The notes: generated by a model not told the origin, from the letters alone. A stretch of DNA of 64,000 nucleotides from Curvibacter sp. PD_MW3 (GCA_002633085.1 NSIV01000007.1:1-64000); one strand, 5' to 3'; positions 24,140 through 33,449 are shown, counted from the stretch's first letter. A program made the numbers and translations.

Positions 24140-25474
24140 ATGGACAACCAGACCATGAGCCAGCGCAGCCTGCGGCATGTGTGGCACCCCTGCACGCAGA
24201 TGAAGCAGCACGCCTCGCAAGCCGTGCCCCTGGTACCTGTGTCACGTGCCGAAGGTGTCTGGCTGCATGACTTTGAAGGCAATCGTTACCTGGACGGCAT
24301 CAGTTCATGGTGGGTCAACCTGTTCGGGCACAACCATCCGGCCATTCAGGCGGCCCTGGTGGACCAGCTGGGCCGACTCGACCACGTCATGCTGGCAGGC
24401 TTCACACACCAGCCGGTGGTGGAGCTGTCAGAACAACTGGCCGCGCTGACCGGACTGGGCCATGCCTTTTATGGCAGCGACGGCGCCTCGGCAACCGAGA
24501 TTGCGCTGAAGATGAGCGCGCACTACTGGCGCAACACCGGACGCCCCGGCAAGTGCCGTTTTGTAGGCCTGTCCGGGGGCTACCACGGAGAAACCGTGGG
24601 CGCGCTGGCCGTGACCGACATCGCCATCTTCCGCGAAGCCTATGCACCACTGGTGCGGCTGGCCGCCACCGTACCCAGCCCGGATGCACGCGCCGCCCAG
24701 TCCGGCGAAAGCGCCGCCGACGTGGCGCAGCGCGCCGCCGCCGCGCTGGAGGCCTGGCTGGATGAACACCACCAGGAAACCGCGGCGCTGATCGTTGAAC
24801 CCCTTGTGCAATGCGCAGCCGGCATGGCCATGCACGACGCAAGCTACCTGCGCCGGATTCGCGCGCTGTGTGATCGCTACGAGGTTCATCTGGTGGTGGA
24901 TGAAATTGCCACAGGCTTTGGCCGTACCGGCACCATGTTCGCGCACCAGCAGGCAGGCATCCTGCCCGACTTCATTTGCCTGTCAAAAGGTCTGACCGGC
25001 GGCACACTGCCTCTGTCCGCAGTTTTGACCACCGACGCGGTGTACGAGGCCTTTTACGACGACGAAGTGGCGCGCGGCTTTCTGCATTCACACTCCTACA
25101 CCGGCAATCCGCTGGCCTGCCGGGCCGCGCTGGCAACCCTGGCGCTGTTTGCGCAAACCGATGTGCTGGCCAACAACCTTGTTCTGGCCCGGACGCTGGA
25201 TCAGTCTTTTGCCCCTCTGAGCAGCCATCCACGCATCCGGCACGCGCGCCACCTGGGGATGATCTGGGCCTGGGATGTGGACACCTCGCTGCCTCACTTT
25301 GCGCAGCGTTACCACCAGCACGCAATGGCGCACGGCGTTCTGCTTCGCCCTATAGGCCGCACCATTTACGCCATGCCGCCCTACGTGATCGACGAAGAAA
25401 GCGGCACGCACCTGGCGCGCGGTGCGCTTGCCGCACTGCAGGCCACGCTGGCTGAAGAAACAAGCTGGCGATGA
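24140..25474 (+). CDS. bioA: Adenosylmethionine-8-amino-7-oxononanoate aminotransferase
   Basis: 444 residues. PLP enzyme that converts KAPA to DAPA using S-adenosylmethionine. HVWHPCTQM near the N-terminus is the BioA start motif; then DGISSWWVNLFGHNHPAIQA, FYGSDGASATEIALKM, DEIATGFGRTGTMFAHQQAG and the PLP lysine in FICLSKGLTGG. Its stop overlaps the bioD start, and bioD overlaps bioF, so bioA-D-F-B form a tight operon in pathway order A-D-F-B rather than the reaction order F-A-D-B. Confidence 0.95.
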   Translation: MDNQTMSQRSLRHVWHPCTQMKQHASQAVPLVPVSRAEGVWLHDFEGNRYLDGISSWWVNLFGHNHPAIQAALVDQLGRLDHVMLAGFTHQPVVELSEQLAALTGLGHAFYGSDGASATEIALKMSAHYWRNTGRPGKCRFVGLSGGYHGETVGALAVTDIAIFREAYAPLVRLAATVPSPDARAAQSGESAADVAQRAAAALEAWLDEHHQETAALIVEPLVQCAAGMAMHDASYLRRIRALCDRYEVHLVVDEIATGFGRTGTMFAHQQAGILPDFICLSKGLTGGTLPLSAVLTTDAVYEAFYDDEVARGFLHSHSYTGNPLACRAALATLALFAQTDVLANNLVLARTLDQSFAPLSSHPRIRHARHLGMIWAWDVDTSLPHFAQRYHQHAMAHGVLLRPIGRTIYAMPPYVIDEESGTHLARGALAALQATLAEETSWR

Positions 25475-26157
25475 CCGGGCAACGCACCATCTCCTGCTTT
25501 GTCACCGGCACCGATACCGGTGTCGGCAAAACCCTGGTCAGCACGGCGCTGCTGCATGCACTGGCACGCCACCACAAGCACGTCGTCGGCATGAAGCCGG
25601 TAGCAGCAGGGACCACGCTGATCCACCGCAGCGAAGTCAACGAAGACGTGCTGGCGCTGCGCGCGGCCTCCACCCTCGCAGTGCCCGCAGCGCTGGACAA
25701 CCCGGTGCTGCTGCCCGACGCGGTGTCGCCGCATGTAGCCGCCGCCCGGGCCGCCCGCACCATTGACATTGCCCACATCGTCGCCTGCCACCGGCAGCTG
25801 TTGCAGCTGGCCGATGCGGTGGTGGTGGAAGGCGCGGGAGGCTTTCTGGTACCACTCTCGGCAAGCGAGACCGGCGCGGACCTGGCCCAGGCACTGGGCC
25901 TGCCGGTGGTTCTGGTCGTCGGCCTGCGGCTGGGCTGCCTGAACCACGCGTTATTGACGCTCGAGGCCATACGCGCGCGCGGCTTGAGCCTGGCCGGCTG
26001 GGTTGCCAACCACGTCGATCCGGCCATGCTGGCGCAAGACGACAACATCAGCTTTTTGCAGCAACACCTGAACGCGCCTTTGCTGGCCCGCTTGGCCTGG
26101 CAGTGCGTGCCTGATGCCCGAACAATCACGATGGAGCTCCCCCTGGCATGGCGATAA
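25471..26157 (+). CDS. bioD: Dethiobiotin synthetase
   Basis: 228 residues. ATP-dependent ring closure of DAPA with CO2 to dethiobiotin. P-loop at [20 protein letters not shown], substrate region [10 protein letters not shown], and the [14 protein letters not shown] motif. Overlaps bioA by 4 bases and bioF by 10, suggesting translational coupling through the whole set. Confidence 0.94.
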   Translation: MTGQRTISCFVTGTDTGVGKTLVSTALLHALARHHKHVVGMKPVAAGTTLIHRSEVNEDVLALRAASTLAVPAALDNPVLLPDAVSPHVAAARAARTIDIAHIVACHRQLLQLADAVVVEGAGGFLVPLSASETGADLAQALGLPVVLVVGLRLGCLNHALLTLEAIRARGLSLAGWVANHVDPAMLAQDDNISFLQQHLNAPLLARLAWQCVPDARTITMELPLAWR

Positions 26158-28496
26158 GCACTTGTTCTCCGCAGACCTCTTCCTGGCTTGACGAATTTCC
26201 TGCACGTTTGGCTGCGCTGGACGAAAGCCACCTGCGCCGCCGCCGGCGCGTGGTGCTGCCGGAAAGCGGCGCCCGCCTGCAGGTCGATGGCCAGAGCATG
26301 CTGGCGTTTTGCAGCAACGACTACCTGGGCTTGGCCAACCATCCGGCGCTCATAGAAGCAGCCTGCACGGGGGCGCAGCGTTTTGGCGTGGGGGCGGCGT
26401 CTTCGCCGTTGGTCAGCGGCCACAGCGCTGCCAACGAGGCATTGGAGCAGGCACTGGCTGCTTTTGTCGGTCTGCCCCGCGCGCTGTACTTCTATGCCGG
26501 TTACGCCACCAACATCGGCATCATCCCCGCATTGGTGGGCCAGGGCGATGCTATTTTTTCCGACGCACTCAACCATGCCTGCCTGATCGACGGCGCGCGG
26601 CTCTCGCGTGCACAGATTCACCGTTACGCACACGCCGACCTCACAGCGCTGGACGAAGCGCTGACGCAGAGTCCGGCTCGACGAAAACTGGTCATCAGCG
26701 ACGCGGTGTTCAGCATGGACGGTGATCTCGCCGACGTTCCGGCCCTGCTGGCACTTTGCGAGCGCCACGACGCGTTGCTGCTGCTGGATGATGCGCACGG
26801 TTTTGGCGTGCTGGGTCCGCAAGGTCGTGGTTGCCTGGCCCACTTCGGGCTGAGCGGGGCAAGCGCCTCGCCGCGCGTACTTTATATGGCCACACTGGGC
26901 AAGGCAGCCGGCGTGGCGGGAGCCTTTGTGGCGGGCAGCGATGCCCTGGTCGAATGGCTGCTGCAAAAAACGCGCAGCTATATTTTTGCTACCGCCGCGC
27001 CTGCGCTGCTGGCCAGCGCTTTGCTCACCAGTCTGCAATTGATAGAGCAAGACGAATGGCGGCGAGCCCATCTGATCCAGCTCATCACGCGTCTGCGACA
27101 CGGCCTTGCCGAGCGCCTGCAAGGTAGCGCCTGGCAGCTCGGCGCCTCGCTCACGGCCATTCAGCCGCTGCTGATTGGCCGCAATGATGAAGCGTTGGCC
27201 GTCATGGAGGGCCTGCGCGAACGCGGTCTGTGGGTTCCAGCGATTCGCCCGCCCACCGTGCCCGACGGCACAGCGCGGCTGCGTATCGCGCTGTCGGCAG
27301 CCCACACAGAGGCCGATATCGACGAATTGGTCCAGGCCTTGAGTGAACTGGCCGTCGCCCGGCAGCCAGCGGATGCGCTCGGCCAGACTTCACACCCTTT
27401 CAACGCCATTCAGATTGCAGCAGCATCCCGCAACCTAGATACCAGATACGAAATGTGTATCGCTTCAAGGAACAACGACATGTCCAGCGTTTTTGAACAA
27501 CCCGTCACCCTGCACCGCCCGCGCCAGAGCGTCCCGGCCCGCCCCGAGGCCCGCTGGAGTGTTGATGCCATCGAGGCCTTGTTTGACCTGCCTTTTCCAG
27601 AACTGATGCACCAGGCCCAAACCGTGCACCGTGAAAACTTCGACCCTTCACGCGTTGAATTCGCCACGCTGCTGTCGGTCAAAACCGGCGGCTGCCCGGA
27701 AGACTGCAACTATTGCCCGCAGGCGGCACGCTTTGACACCGGCGTGGAAGCCACCAAGCTGATGGAGCCGCATGAGGTGAAAATCGCTGCGCAGCGCGCC
27801 AAGGACGCCGGCGCCACCCGTTTCTGCATGGGTGCCGCCTGGCGCGCGCCGAAAGACCGTGATATTGAAAAAGTGGCCGAGCTGGTGCGCACGGTCAAGG
27901 CGCTCGGGCTGGAAACCTGCGCCACCCTGGGCATGCTGGAAGACGGCCATGCGCAAACCCTGCAGGGCGCCGGGCTGGATTACTACAACCACAACCTCGA
28001 CAGCGCGCCCGACTTCTACGGCGACATCATCACCACGCGCGACTACCAGGACCGGCTCGACACGCTGGCGCGCGTGCGCAGTGCAGGCGTCAAGGTCTGC
28101 TGCGGCGGCATCGTCGGCATGGGCGAAAGCCGGCGCCAGCGCGCCGGCCTGGTGGCCGAACTCGCGAACCTGTCGCCGTACCCCGAATCAGTGCCGATCA
28201 ACAACCTGGTGAAGGTCGAGGGCACGCCGCTGGCCGGCCAGGAAGACCTGGACCCGTTTGAATTCGTGCGCACGATTGCCGTCGCGCGCATCACCATGCC
28301 CAAGGCACGTGTGCGCCTGTCGGCGGGCCGCCAGCAGATGGGCGATGCGGTGCAGGCACTGTGTTTCCTCGCCGGCGCCAATTCGATCTTTTACGGCGAC
28401 AAGCTGCTGACCACCGGCAACCCCGACACAGGCGCCGATGTCGCCTTGCTGGAGCGCCTGGGCATGATGCGTTCTGCGCCTGAGGTGCAAGCATGA
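26148..28496 (+). CDS. bioF: BioF-BioB continuous frame (KAPA synthase fused to biotin synthase)
   Basis: 782 codons without a stop. Residues 1 to about 410 are 8-amino-7-oxononanoate synthase: [59 protein letters not shown] and the PLP lysine in [16 protein letters not shown] linker of about 35 residues (through [20 protein letters not shown]) joins to BioB starting [12 protein letters not shown] stop codon expected after BioF is missing, so readthrough would give a two-enzyme chain linking the first and last steps of biotin ring assembly. Because an internal ATG with AAGGA ribosome site precedes BioB, both a fusion and a separate BioB are possible. An assembly error is an alternative. Confidence 0.85.
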   Translation: MAISTCSPQTSSWLDEFPARLAALDESHLRRRRRVVLPESGARLQVDGQSMLAFCSNDYLGLANHPALIEAACTGAQRFGVGAASSPLVSGHSAANEALEQALAAFVGLPRALYFYAGYATNIGIIPALVGQGDAIFSDALNHACLIDGARLSRAQIHRYAHADLTALDEALTQSPARRKLVISDAVFSMDGDLADVPALLALCERHDALLLLDDAHGFGVLGPQGRGCLAHFGLSGASASPRVLYMATLGKAAGVAGAFVAGSDALVEWLLQKTRSYIFATAAPALLASALLTSLQLIEQDEWRRAHLIQLITRLRHGLAERLQGSAWQLGASLTAIQPLLIGRNDEALAVMEGLRERGLWVPAIRPPTVPDGTARLRIALSAAHTEADIDELVQALSELAVARQPADALGQTSHPFNAIQIAAASRNLDTRYEMCIASRNNDMSSVFEQPVTLHRPRQSVPARPEARWSVDAIEALFDLPFPELMHQAQTVHRENFDPSRVEFATLLSVKTGGCPEDCNYCPQAARFDTGVEATKLMEPHEVKIAAQRAKDAGATRFCMGAAWRAPKDRDIEKVAELVRTVKALGLETCATLGMLEDGHAQTLQGAGLDYYNHNLDSAPDFYGDIITTRDYQDRLDTLARVRSAGVKVCCGGIVGMGESRRQRAGLVAELANLSPYPESVPINNLVKVEGTPLAGQEDLDPFEFVRTIAVARITMPKARVRLSAGRQQMGDAVQALCFLAGANSIFYGDKLLTTGNPDTGADVALLERLGMMRSAPEVQA
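27481..28496 (+). CDS. bioB: Biotin synthase (own start inside the fused frame)
   Basis: 338 residues if started at ATG 27481, with AAGGA about 8 bases upstream. Radical-SAM enzyme inserting sulfur into dethiobiotin. The CxxxCxxC cluster motif is in [20 protein letters not shown]; further family blocks are [60 protein letters not shown] and [14 protein letters not shown]. Shortly upstream gatacgaaatgtgtatc is a small inverted repeat (gatac/gtatc). After the stop, no gene for about 330 bases except IS3 debris. Confidence 0.94.
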
Positions 28497-28586
28497 AGTC
28501 TCCACCAGCAAGCAATGGCGCTAGTCTTACTGGGCTCCTTCCCGTTCTTCGGACATATCCAATGACATGATGTGCTCAGGAGAGAG

Positions 28587-28682
28587 ATGACGAAGATGAG
28601 AAGGAGCCTCACGGGCGAATTCAAACGTGAAGCGGTGAAGCCACCCGGCGACAACGTCACCCACATTGCACGGGATCTTGAT
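28587..28682 (+). pseudogene. IS3-family OrfA transposase remnant
   Basis: MTKMRRSLTGEFKREAVKPP, then GDNVTHIARDLDQH: the N-terminal HTH of an IS3-type OrfA with an internal loss (the usual residues between AVK and VTHIARDLD are shortened). It ends after about 32 codons. The surrounding 28497-28830 holds no intact gene; tagtcttactg at 28522 is shared with the left edge of the cargo. Confidence 0.7.
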
Positions 28683-28830
28683 CAGCATTGCCCTAGGTGC
28701 GATGCTGACAGACGTTCCAGATTTATCCCAAATCGTGTTCTCTCGCTGAGAACCCCCGGCGCCGCTTACTGCGGCGTCCAGCATCCCTGCCTTCAGACCG
28801 ATCAAAGAAGCCCGCCGTAACGACAGTGAC

Positions 28831-30126
28831 ATGACCCGCCTTGCCCAGTACATTGAGGCTGCCGAGCGCGACAACACGCGCCGGAGCTACGCGTCGGCCA
28901 TCCGCCATTTTGAAATCGAATGGAAAGGCCTGCTGCCTTCCACGGCCGATGCCATCGCCCGCTACCTAGCCGACCACGCGCCCACCTTGGCCAGCAACAC
29001 ACTGCGCCAGCGCCTGGCGGCGCTGTCCCGCTGGCATAGCGACCAAGGCTTTCCTGACCCCACCAAGTCGCCCCTGGTGCGCCAGGTCCTCAAAGGCATT
29101 CGCTCGATTCACGCTGTGCCAGAAAAGCGCGCCCGCCCCCTGGAACTGGCGGTGCTCCAGCAGATTGATCAGTGGCTCGATGCCGCCATCAGCAACGCCC
29201 AGCAGTCCGGCGACCGGCCGGCCTTGCTACGCCATACCCGCAACCGCAGCCTGATGTTATTGGGGTTCTGGCGCGGCTTTCGCTCCGACGAACTGGTCAA
29301 CCTGCGCGTTGAGAACACCGAGGTCACGCCGGGCCAAGGCATGGACTGCTACCTGGGCCGCAGCAAAGGCGACCGGCAGCTGCAGGGCCGCGTTTTCAAA
29401 TGCCCGGCCTTGTCCCGACTGTGCCCAGTCACGGCCTTTAATGCGTGGGTCGGCCTGGCCGGTTTGACTGCGGGCCCGGTGTTCCGCAAGATCGACCGCT
29501 GGGGGAATGTGGCCGACGAAAGTCTGCATGCCGACAGCCTGATTCCGTTGTTGCGCAGCCTGTTCGCCGAGGCCGGTGTTGAATCGCCCGAGGAGTACAG
29601 CAGCCACTCTTTGCGCCGCGGCTTTGCCGGCTGGGCCCGCGCCAGCGGCTGGGACATCAAGGAACTGATGGAATACGTCGGCTGGAAGGATGTCAAGTCG
29701 GCCATGCGCTACCTCGATGCGTCGGATTCCAGCCTGCAGGCCCGGTTCGAGCAGGGCCTGACAGCCTTGGCGCCGGCAGTTCCGCAGCCACCGCCGCCTT
29801 TGTTGTTGCTGACCGAACAGGCCGAAGGAACGACGCCCGTGGCGGTCCTGCGCGTCACGCTGGTGCTGGCGCGTTTCAGCAAGCAGTCGCGCGGCTTGGC
29901 CCGTGGCCACCGGTTGATCGAGCAGACCTGCTTCGAGCGTTTCGCCATGCAACGCCTGAATACCGAGGGCACGCTCTACGAGCTGGCGGTTCCTTACCTG
30001 TCCCGCGACTTGCTGGACGAGGTGATCGCCACGCTGCTCGATGACATGTACCGCATCGCCGAGGACAACCAGTGCCTGCTGGAAACCTCGTTTCACGAAC
30101 CCGCCACCGACACCTATTGGGATTGA
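28831..30126 (+). CDS. Tyrosine recombinase of the Tn3-family element
   Basis: 431 residues. N-terminal SAM-like core-binding domain (about 1-95, YIEAAERDNTRRSYASAIRH) and catalytic domain (about 110-310) with the arginine block LLGFWRGFRSDELVNLRVEN, box II HSLRRGFAGWARASGWDIKE and nucleophile tyrosine in SAMRYLDASD. Unlike plain XerC/TnpS proteins it has about 125 further C-terminal residues of unknown fold. It lies 42 bases upstream of tnpA on the same strand, so cointegrate resolution for this transposon is its likely job, together with the KfrA/TnpT-like protein at the other end. Confidence 0.88.
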   Translation: MTRLAQYIEAAERDNTRRSYASAIRHFEIEWKGLLPSTADAIARYLADHAPTLASNTLRQRLAALSRWHSDQGFPDPTKSPLVRQVLKGIRSIHAVPEKRARPLELAVLQQIDQWLDAAISNAQQSGDRPALLRHTRNRSLMLLGFWRGFRSDELVNLRVENTEVTPGQGMDCYLGRSKGDRQLQGRVFKCPALSRLCPVTAFNAWVGLAGLTAGPVFRKIDRWGNVADESLHADSLIPLLRSLFAEAGVESPEEYSSHSLRRGFAGWARASGWDIKELMEYVGWKDVKSAMRYLDASDSSLQARFEQGLTALAPAVPQPPPPLLLLTEQAEGTTPVAVLRVTLVLARFSKQSRGLARGHRLIEQTCFERFAMQRLNTEGTLYELAVPYLSRDLLDEVIATLLDDMYRIAEDNQCLLETSFHEPATDTYWD

Positions 30127-30168
30127 GGCGATGGGTAGCAAAGCCGCCAGGCGGGGTAGCCCCCGCGA

Positions 30169-33100
30169 ATGACCACGCTCCATGAGACGGTCTATCCCAG
30201 CCTGAAATCCGATCCGACACCGCGTGAGCTGGCGGAGCTTTACACGCCGTCCGAGGATGAACAACGCCTGGCTGCCGGCATCGGCAAGCGCGTCTTGCCG
30301 CGTATGGCAGCACTGATCCACCTGAAGGTCTTCCAGCGCCTGGGTTATTTCATCCCCCTGGCCGAGGTGCCGTCAGCGATCCGGGAGCACATTGCGCAGC
30401 AGGTAGGCGTGGCTCGGCCGCCCCCGGCGGCGGACCTCAAGCGCTTCGAGGCCTCGGGAGCGCGCACGGCGCTTTTTGCGGCTTTGCGCCGGCACCTGAA
30501 TGTGAAACCGCTGGACCCGGCGGGCCATGCCTGGCTGGAGGTCGTGGCCGACACGGCGGCCGAGACAAAACACGCGGTGGCCGACATCATCAACGTGATG
30601 CTGGAGGAACTGGTCCACCATCGCTACGAATTGCCTGCCTTCTCAACGCTTGATCGGATGGCGTTTCGAGCCCGGGAAAAGAGCAACAACCGGTATTTCT
30701 CCGCAATCACCAACCAGCTAACAGCCCATACCCGGACCCTGATCGACAGTTTGCTTAAAACCGCCACGGGCGAGTCGGTTTCTGCCTGGCAAATGCTCAA
30801 GCGCGAACCCAAGCGGCCGACCAATAAGGAAACGCGCACCTACATCCAGCACATCCGGCGCTTGCAGTACCTGGTGGAGCAGCTTCCCAAGCCCGACGTG
30901 CCGGTGCCCAAGCTCAAGCAGTTCCGCCACTTGGCGCGCGCCCTCAATGCGGCCGAGATGGCCGAGCTCAAGCCGCAAAAGCGCTATGCCCTGGCGGTGA
31001 TCTTCATCCGGGCGCAGCATGCCCAGTCCCTGGATGACGCCGCGGACCTGTTTATTCGCCTGATGCAGAACCTGGAAAACAATGCCAGGCAGAAATTGCT
31101 CTCCTTCCAGCAGGAGCGGGTCCAGAAAACCGACATGCTGGTCGGCCAGCTCAAGGACATCCTGGGCGCCTTTCAACTGGAGGGCACGGACACCCAGCGC
31201 GTCGAAGCCATCAGCACCACCCTCGTGGCCGAGGTGGACGAGTTGCTCAACGAGTGCGAACAGCACCTGGCCTATGCCGGCCGCAACCACCTGCCTTTCC
31301 TGCTGCAGCCCTACAAGATGGTCCGGGCCCAGCTGCTCAACTGCATCGGCATTGCCTCGCCCAAGGCCAGCAGCGAGGATCAAGTGGTGGAGCGGCTGAT
31401 CGAGGCCCTTTACAAGCTGCGCGATAACCGTACGGACATCGTCCTACTGGACACGCTGAGCCTGAGTGAAGACAAGGATTTCCGCTGGATGTCTGCCCAG
31501 TGGAAGAAATTGGTGCTGGTCCGGCCTTCAGGCAAGGGCCGGGCAGAGGCTGTCCACCGCCGGTATTTTGAGCTGGCGGTCATGCATGCGGTCAAGGACG
31601 ACCTGAAGTCGGGTGATCTCTTCATCAAGTACGGCGAGCGTTATGACGACTACCGCGAGCAGCTGGTCGATGACGAAACCTTTGAAAAAGAAGTGGGCGA
31701 CTATGGCCAGGTCACCGGCATCGAGACAGATCCTGGCGTCTTTGTGTCCATGCTGAAATCGGCCATGTCACAGCGGGCGAAGGAAATAGATGCCAATTTC
31801 CCTGAAAACTCCCACGCGGAAATTGTCGACGGGCGCCTGATACTCAGAAAACCACCGCCCTCCGAAATCCTGGAGGCCGTTGCGCGGATTGACGCCATGA
31901 TCACCGACCGGATGGAAGCGGCCAGCATCGTGGATGTCATGATCGATACCGAGCGTTGGCTGGACCTGCACAAGCTGTTCCGGCCGCTAGCCGGGACCGA
32001 CAGCCGTCTTGAGGACTTGCGCATGCGCGTCATCACGACGCTGTTTTGTTACGGCTGCAACCTGGGGCCGGTGCAGACCGCCAAATCCATCAAAGGGCTG
32101 AGCCGCCGCCAGATTTCCTGGCTCAACCTGAAATACGTCAGCGAAGACCTTCTGGACAAGGCCATCGTCAAGGTGATCAACGCCTACAACAAGTTTGAAT
32201 TGCCGGGCTACTGGGGCACCGGCAAACACGCGTCGGCCGACGGCACCAAGTGGAACCTGTATGAACAAAACCTGTTGTCCGAGCACCATATCCGCTATGG
32301 CGGCTACGGCGGCATCGGCTACTACCATGTGTCCGACAAGTTCATCGCGCTGTTCAGCCATTTCATTTCGTGTGGCACCTATGAGGGCATCCACATCCTT
32401 GACGGGCTGATGACCAACGAATCGGACATCCGGCCGGACACGATTCACGGCGACACACAGGCCCAGAGTTACCCCGTCTTCGCGCTGGCGCACCTCCTGG
32501 GCATCCAGCTCATGCCGCGCATCCGGGGTATCCAGGACCTCAAATTCCATCGCCCGGAGCCGGGCAATGTTTACAAGAACATCAATGCGCTGTTTAGCGA
32601 CGTGATCGACTGGCGATTAATTGAATTGCATCTGCCGGCGATGCTGCGGGTGGCGGTTTCCATCAAGACCGGCAAGATCACGCCGTCCGCGATCCTGCGC
32701 CGGCTCGGCACCTACAGCCGCAAGAACAAACTGTATTTCGCATTTGTGGAGCTCGGCAAGGTCATCCGGACCATGTTCCTGCTGAGCTACATCGGCGATG
32801 TCGGCTTGCGCAAGGTGATCCATGCCGAAACCAACAAGAGCGAGCAGTTCAACGGCTTTGCCCAGTGGTCATTTTTTGGGGGAGAGGGGATCATCGCCGA
32901 GAACATCCGGCACGAGCAGCGCAAGGTGATCAAGTACAACCACCTGGTGGCGAACATGATCATCCTGCACAACGTGGTGGGCATGACGAGGGTGCTGCAG
33001 GAACTTCGCGACGAGGGGACCGAGATCACGCTGGAGATCCTGGCGAGCCTGGCGCCGTTTCGCACGGCGCACATCAACCGGTTTGGCGACTACACGCTGG

Positions 33101-33186
33101 ACTTCCGGCGGAAGATCGGCCCCTTGAACTTCGACGCCACCATAATTCCCGCCCCCATAGGTAATCCGTCACTCCTTGCTCGATAG
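30169..33186 (+). CDS. tnpA: Tn3-family transposase TnpA
   Basis: 1005 residues, full length for the family. The DDE core lies in the C-terminal third: first Asp in KHASADGTKWNLYEQNLLSE, second in TIHGDTQAQSYPVFALAHLL, Glu in NKSEQFNGFAQWSFFGGEGI. The N-terminal part (DEQRLAAGIGKRVLPRMAAL, then IHLKVFQRLGYFIPLAEVP) is the inverted-repeat-binding domain. No stop or frameshift is seen, so it may be active. The right inverted repeat is about 180 bases beyond its stop. Confidence 0.96.
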   Translation: MTTLHETVYPSLKSDPTPRELAELYTPSEDEQRLAAGIGKRVLPRMAALIHLKVFQRLGYFIPLAEVPSAIREHIAQQVGVARPPPAADLKRFEASGARTALFAALRRHLNVKPLDPAGHAWLEVVADTAAETKHAVADIINVMLEELVHHRYELPAFSTLDRMAFRAREKSNNRYFSAITNQLTAHTRTLIDSLLKTATGESVSAWQMLKREPKRPTNKETRTYIQHIRRLQYLVEQLPKPDVPVPKLKQFRHLARALNAAEMAELKPQKRYALAVIFIRAQHAQSLDDAADLFIRLMQNLENNARQKLLSFQQERVQKTDMLVGQLKDILGAFQLEGTDTQRVEAISTTLVAEVDELLNECEQHLAYAGRNHLPFLLQPYKMVRAQLLNCIGIASPKASSEDQVVERLIEALYKLRDNRTDIVLLDTLSLSEDKDFRWMSAQWKKLVLVRPSGKGRAEAVHRRYFELAVMHAVKDDLKSGDLFIKYGERYDDYREQLVDDETFEKEVGDYGQVTGIETDPGVFVSMLKSAMSQRAKEIDANFPENSHAEIVDGRLILRKPPPSEILEAVARIDAMITDRMEAASIVDVMIDTERWLDLHKLFRPLAGTDSRLEDLRMRVITTLFCYGCNLGPVQTAKSIKGLSRRQISWLNLKYVSEDLLDKAIVKVINAYNKFELPGYWGTGKHASADGTKWNLYEQNLLSEHHIRYGGYGGIGYYHVSDKFIALFSHFISCGTYEGIHILDGLMTNESDIRPDTIHGDTQAQSYPVFALAHLLGIQLMPRIRGIQDLKFHRPEPGNVYKNINALFSDVIDWRLIELHLPAMLRVAVSIKTGKITPSAILRRLGTYSRKNKLYFAFVELGKVIRTMFLLSYIGDVGLRKVIHAETNKSEQFNGFAQWSFFGGEGIIAENIRHEQRKVIKYNHLVANMIILHNVVGMTRVLQELRDEGTEITLEILASLAPFRTAHINRFGDYTLDFRRKIGPLNFDATIIPAPIGNPSLLAR

Positions 33187-33215
33187 TGGTGCCCTTTGAC
33201 TACCTTCTAATCGCC

Positions 33216-33247
33216 CTTAAAAAAAGAACCCGACACGAAGCCGGGTT
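33216..33247 (-). terminator. Rho-independent terminator facing tnpA
   Basis: On the minus strand a stem aacccg / cgggtt with an 9-base loop is followed by a run of T (ttcttttttt). It would stop transcripts entering tnpA backwards from the right end. On the plus strand the A-run precedes the hairpin, so it is a poor terminator for tnpA itself. Confidence 0.6.
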
Positions 33248-33319
33248 GTGAACCTAGATAGTCCAGGCCCGCTCAGGGAGGGAAGCGGGGAGGCCGAGGC
33301 CTCAGTGGCGATTTTAGCC

Positions 33320-33339
33320 GCCATAAGCGCGCTTATATC
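33320..33339. repeat. Palindrome near right transposon end
   Basis: gccataagcgcgcttatatc contains the 14-bp palindrome ataagcgcgcttat also found at 16847-16860. Seventeen bases are identical between the two sites, both preceded by cgattt. This copy lies between tnpA and the right inverted repeat, 31 bases from the latter. Confidence 0.75.
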
Positions 33340-33369
33340 CCGCTTTCTCCGACGTCTGCTCGCCGGCGG

Positions 33370-33404
33370 AATCAAAAAAGTCAACAGCGACAGGGACTTA
33401 AGCC
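33370..33404 (-). repeat. Right terminal inverted repeat of Tn3-family element
   Basis: The minus strand from 33404 reads GCTTAAGTCCCTGTCGCTGT then TGACTTTTTTGATTC. It matches the left repeat at 30 of 35 positions. Two further G residues precede it (GGGCTTAAG), nearer to the GGG start normal for the family. Outside, the sequence continues as a truncated diguanylate cyclase gene. Confidence 0.85.
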
Positions 33405-33449
33405 CGTTTCTGCGGGTTTTTACATGAATCCCTGCCGACCCTCAATACC

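Larger units (their letters stand above)
15562..33404 (+). mobile_element. Tn3-family transposon with coenzyme-biosynthesis cargo
   Basis: About 17.8 kb bounded by 35-bp inverted repeats starting gcttaagtccctgtc (15562-15596 and 33370-33404 complement; 30 of 35 positions match). Inside: KfrA/TnpT-like gene at the left end, a HigB/HigA-type pair, nadB, pabBC, nadA, nadC, panD, bioA, bioD, bioF-bioB, IS3 debris, a tyrosine recombinase and a 1005-residue TnpA beside the right end. A tnpA plus tyrosine recombinase plus coiled-coil TnpT is the Tn4651-type arrangement. No 5-bp target duplication can be seen, so an end has probably been rearranged since insertion. That the cargo moved with the transposon is inference from its position. 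Confidence 0.65.

Noticed and set aside
25350-27305. 651-residue minus-strand open frame across bioD and bioF
   Set aside because: Shadow of GC-rich bio genes, low-complexity content.
15550-33410. 5-bp target duplication at the transposon ends
   Set aside because: Bases outside the repeats (aataa left, ccgtt right) do not match with any small shift.
33404-33422. Terminator for tnpA (cccgtttctgcggg plus T-run)
   Set aside because: Short stem lying across the transposon boundary and inside the truncated cyclase frame; possible but too weak to call.
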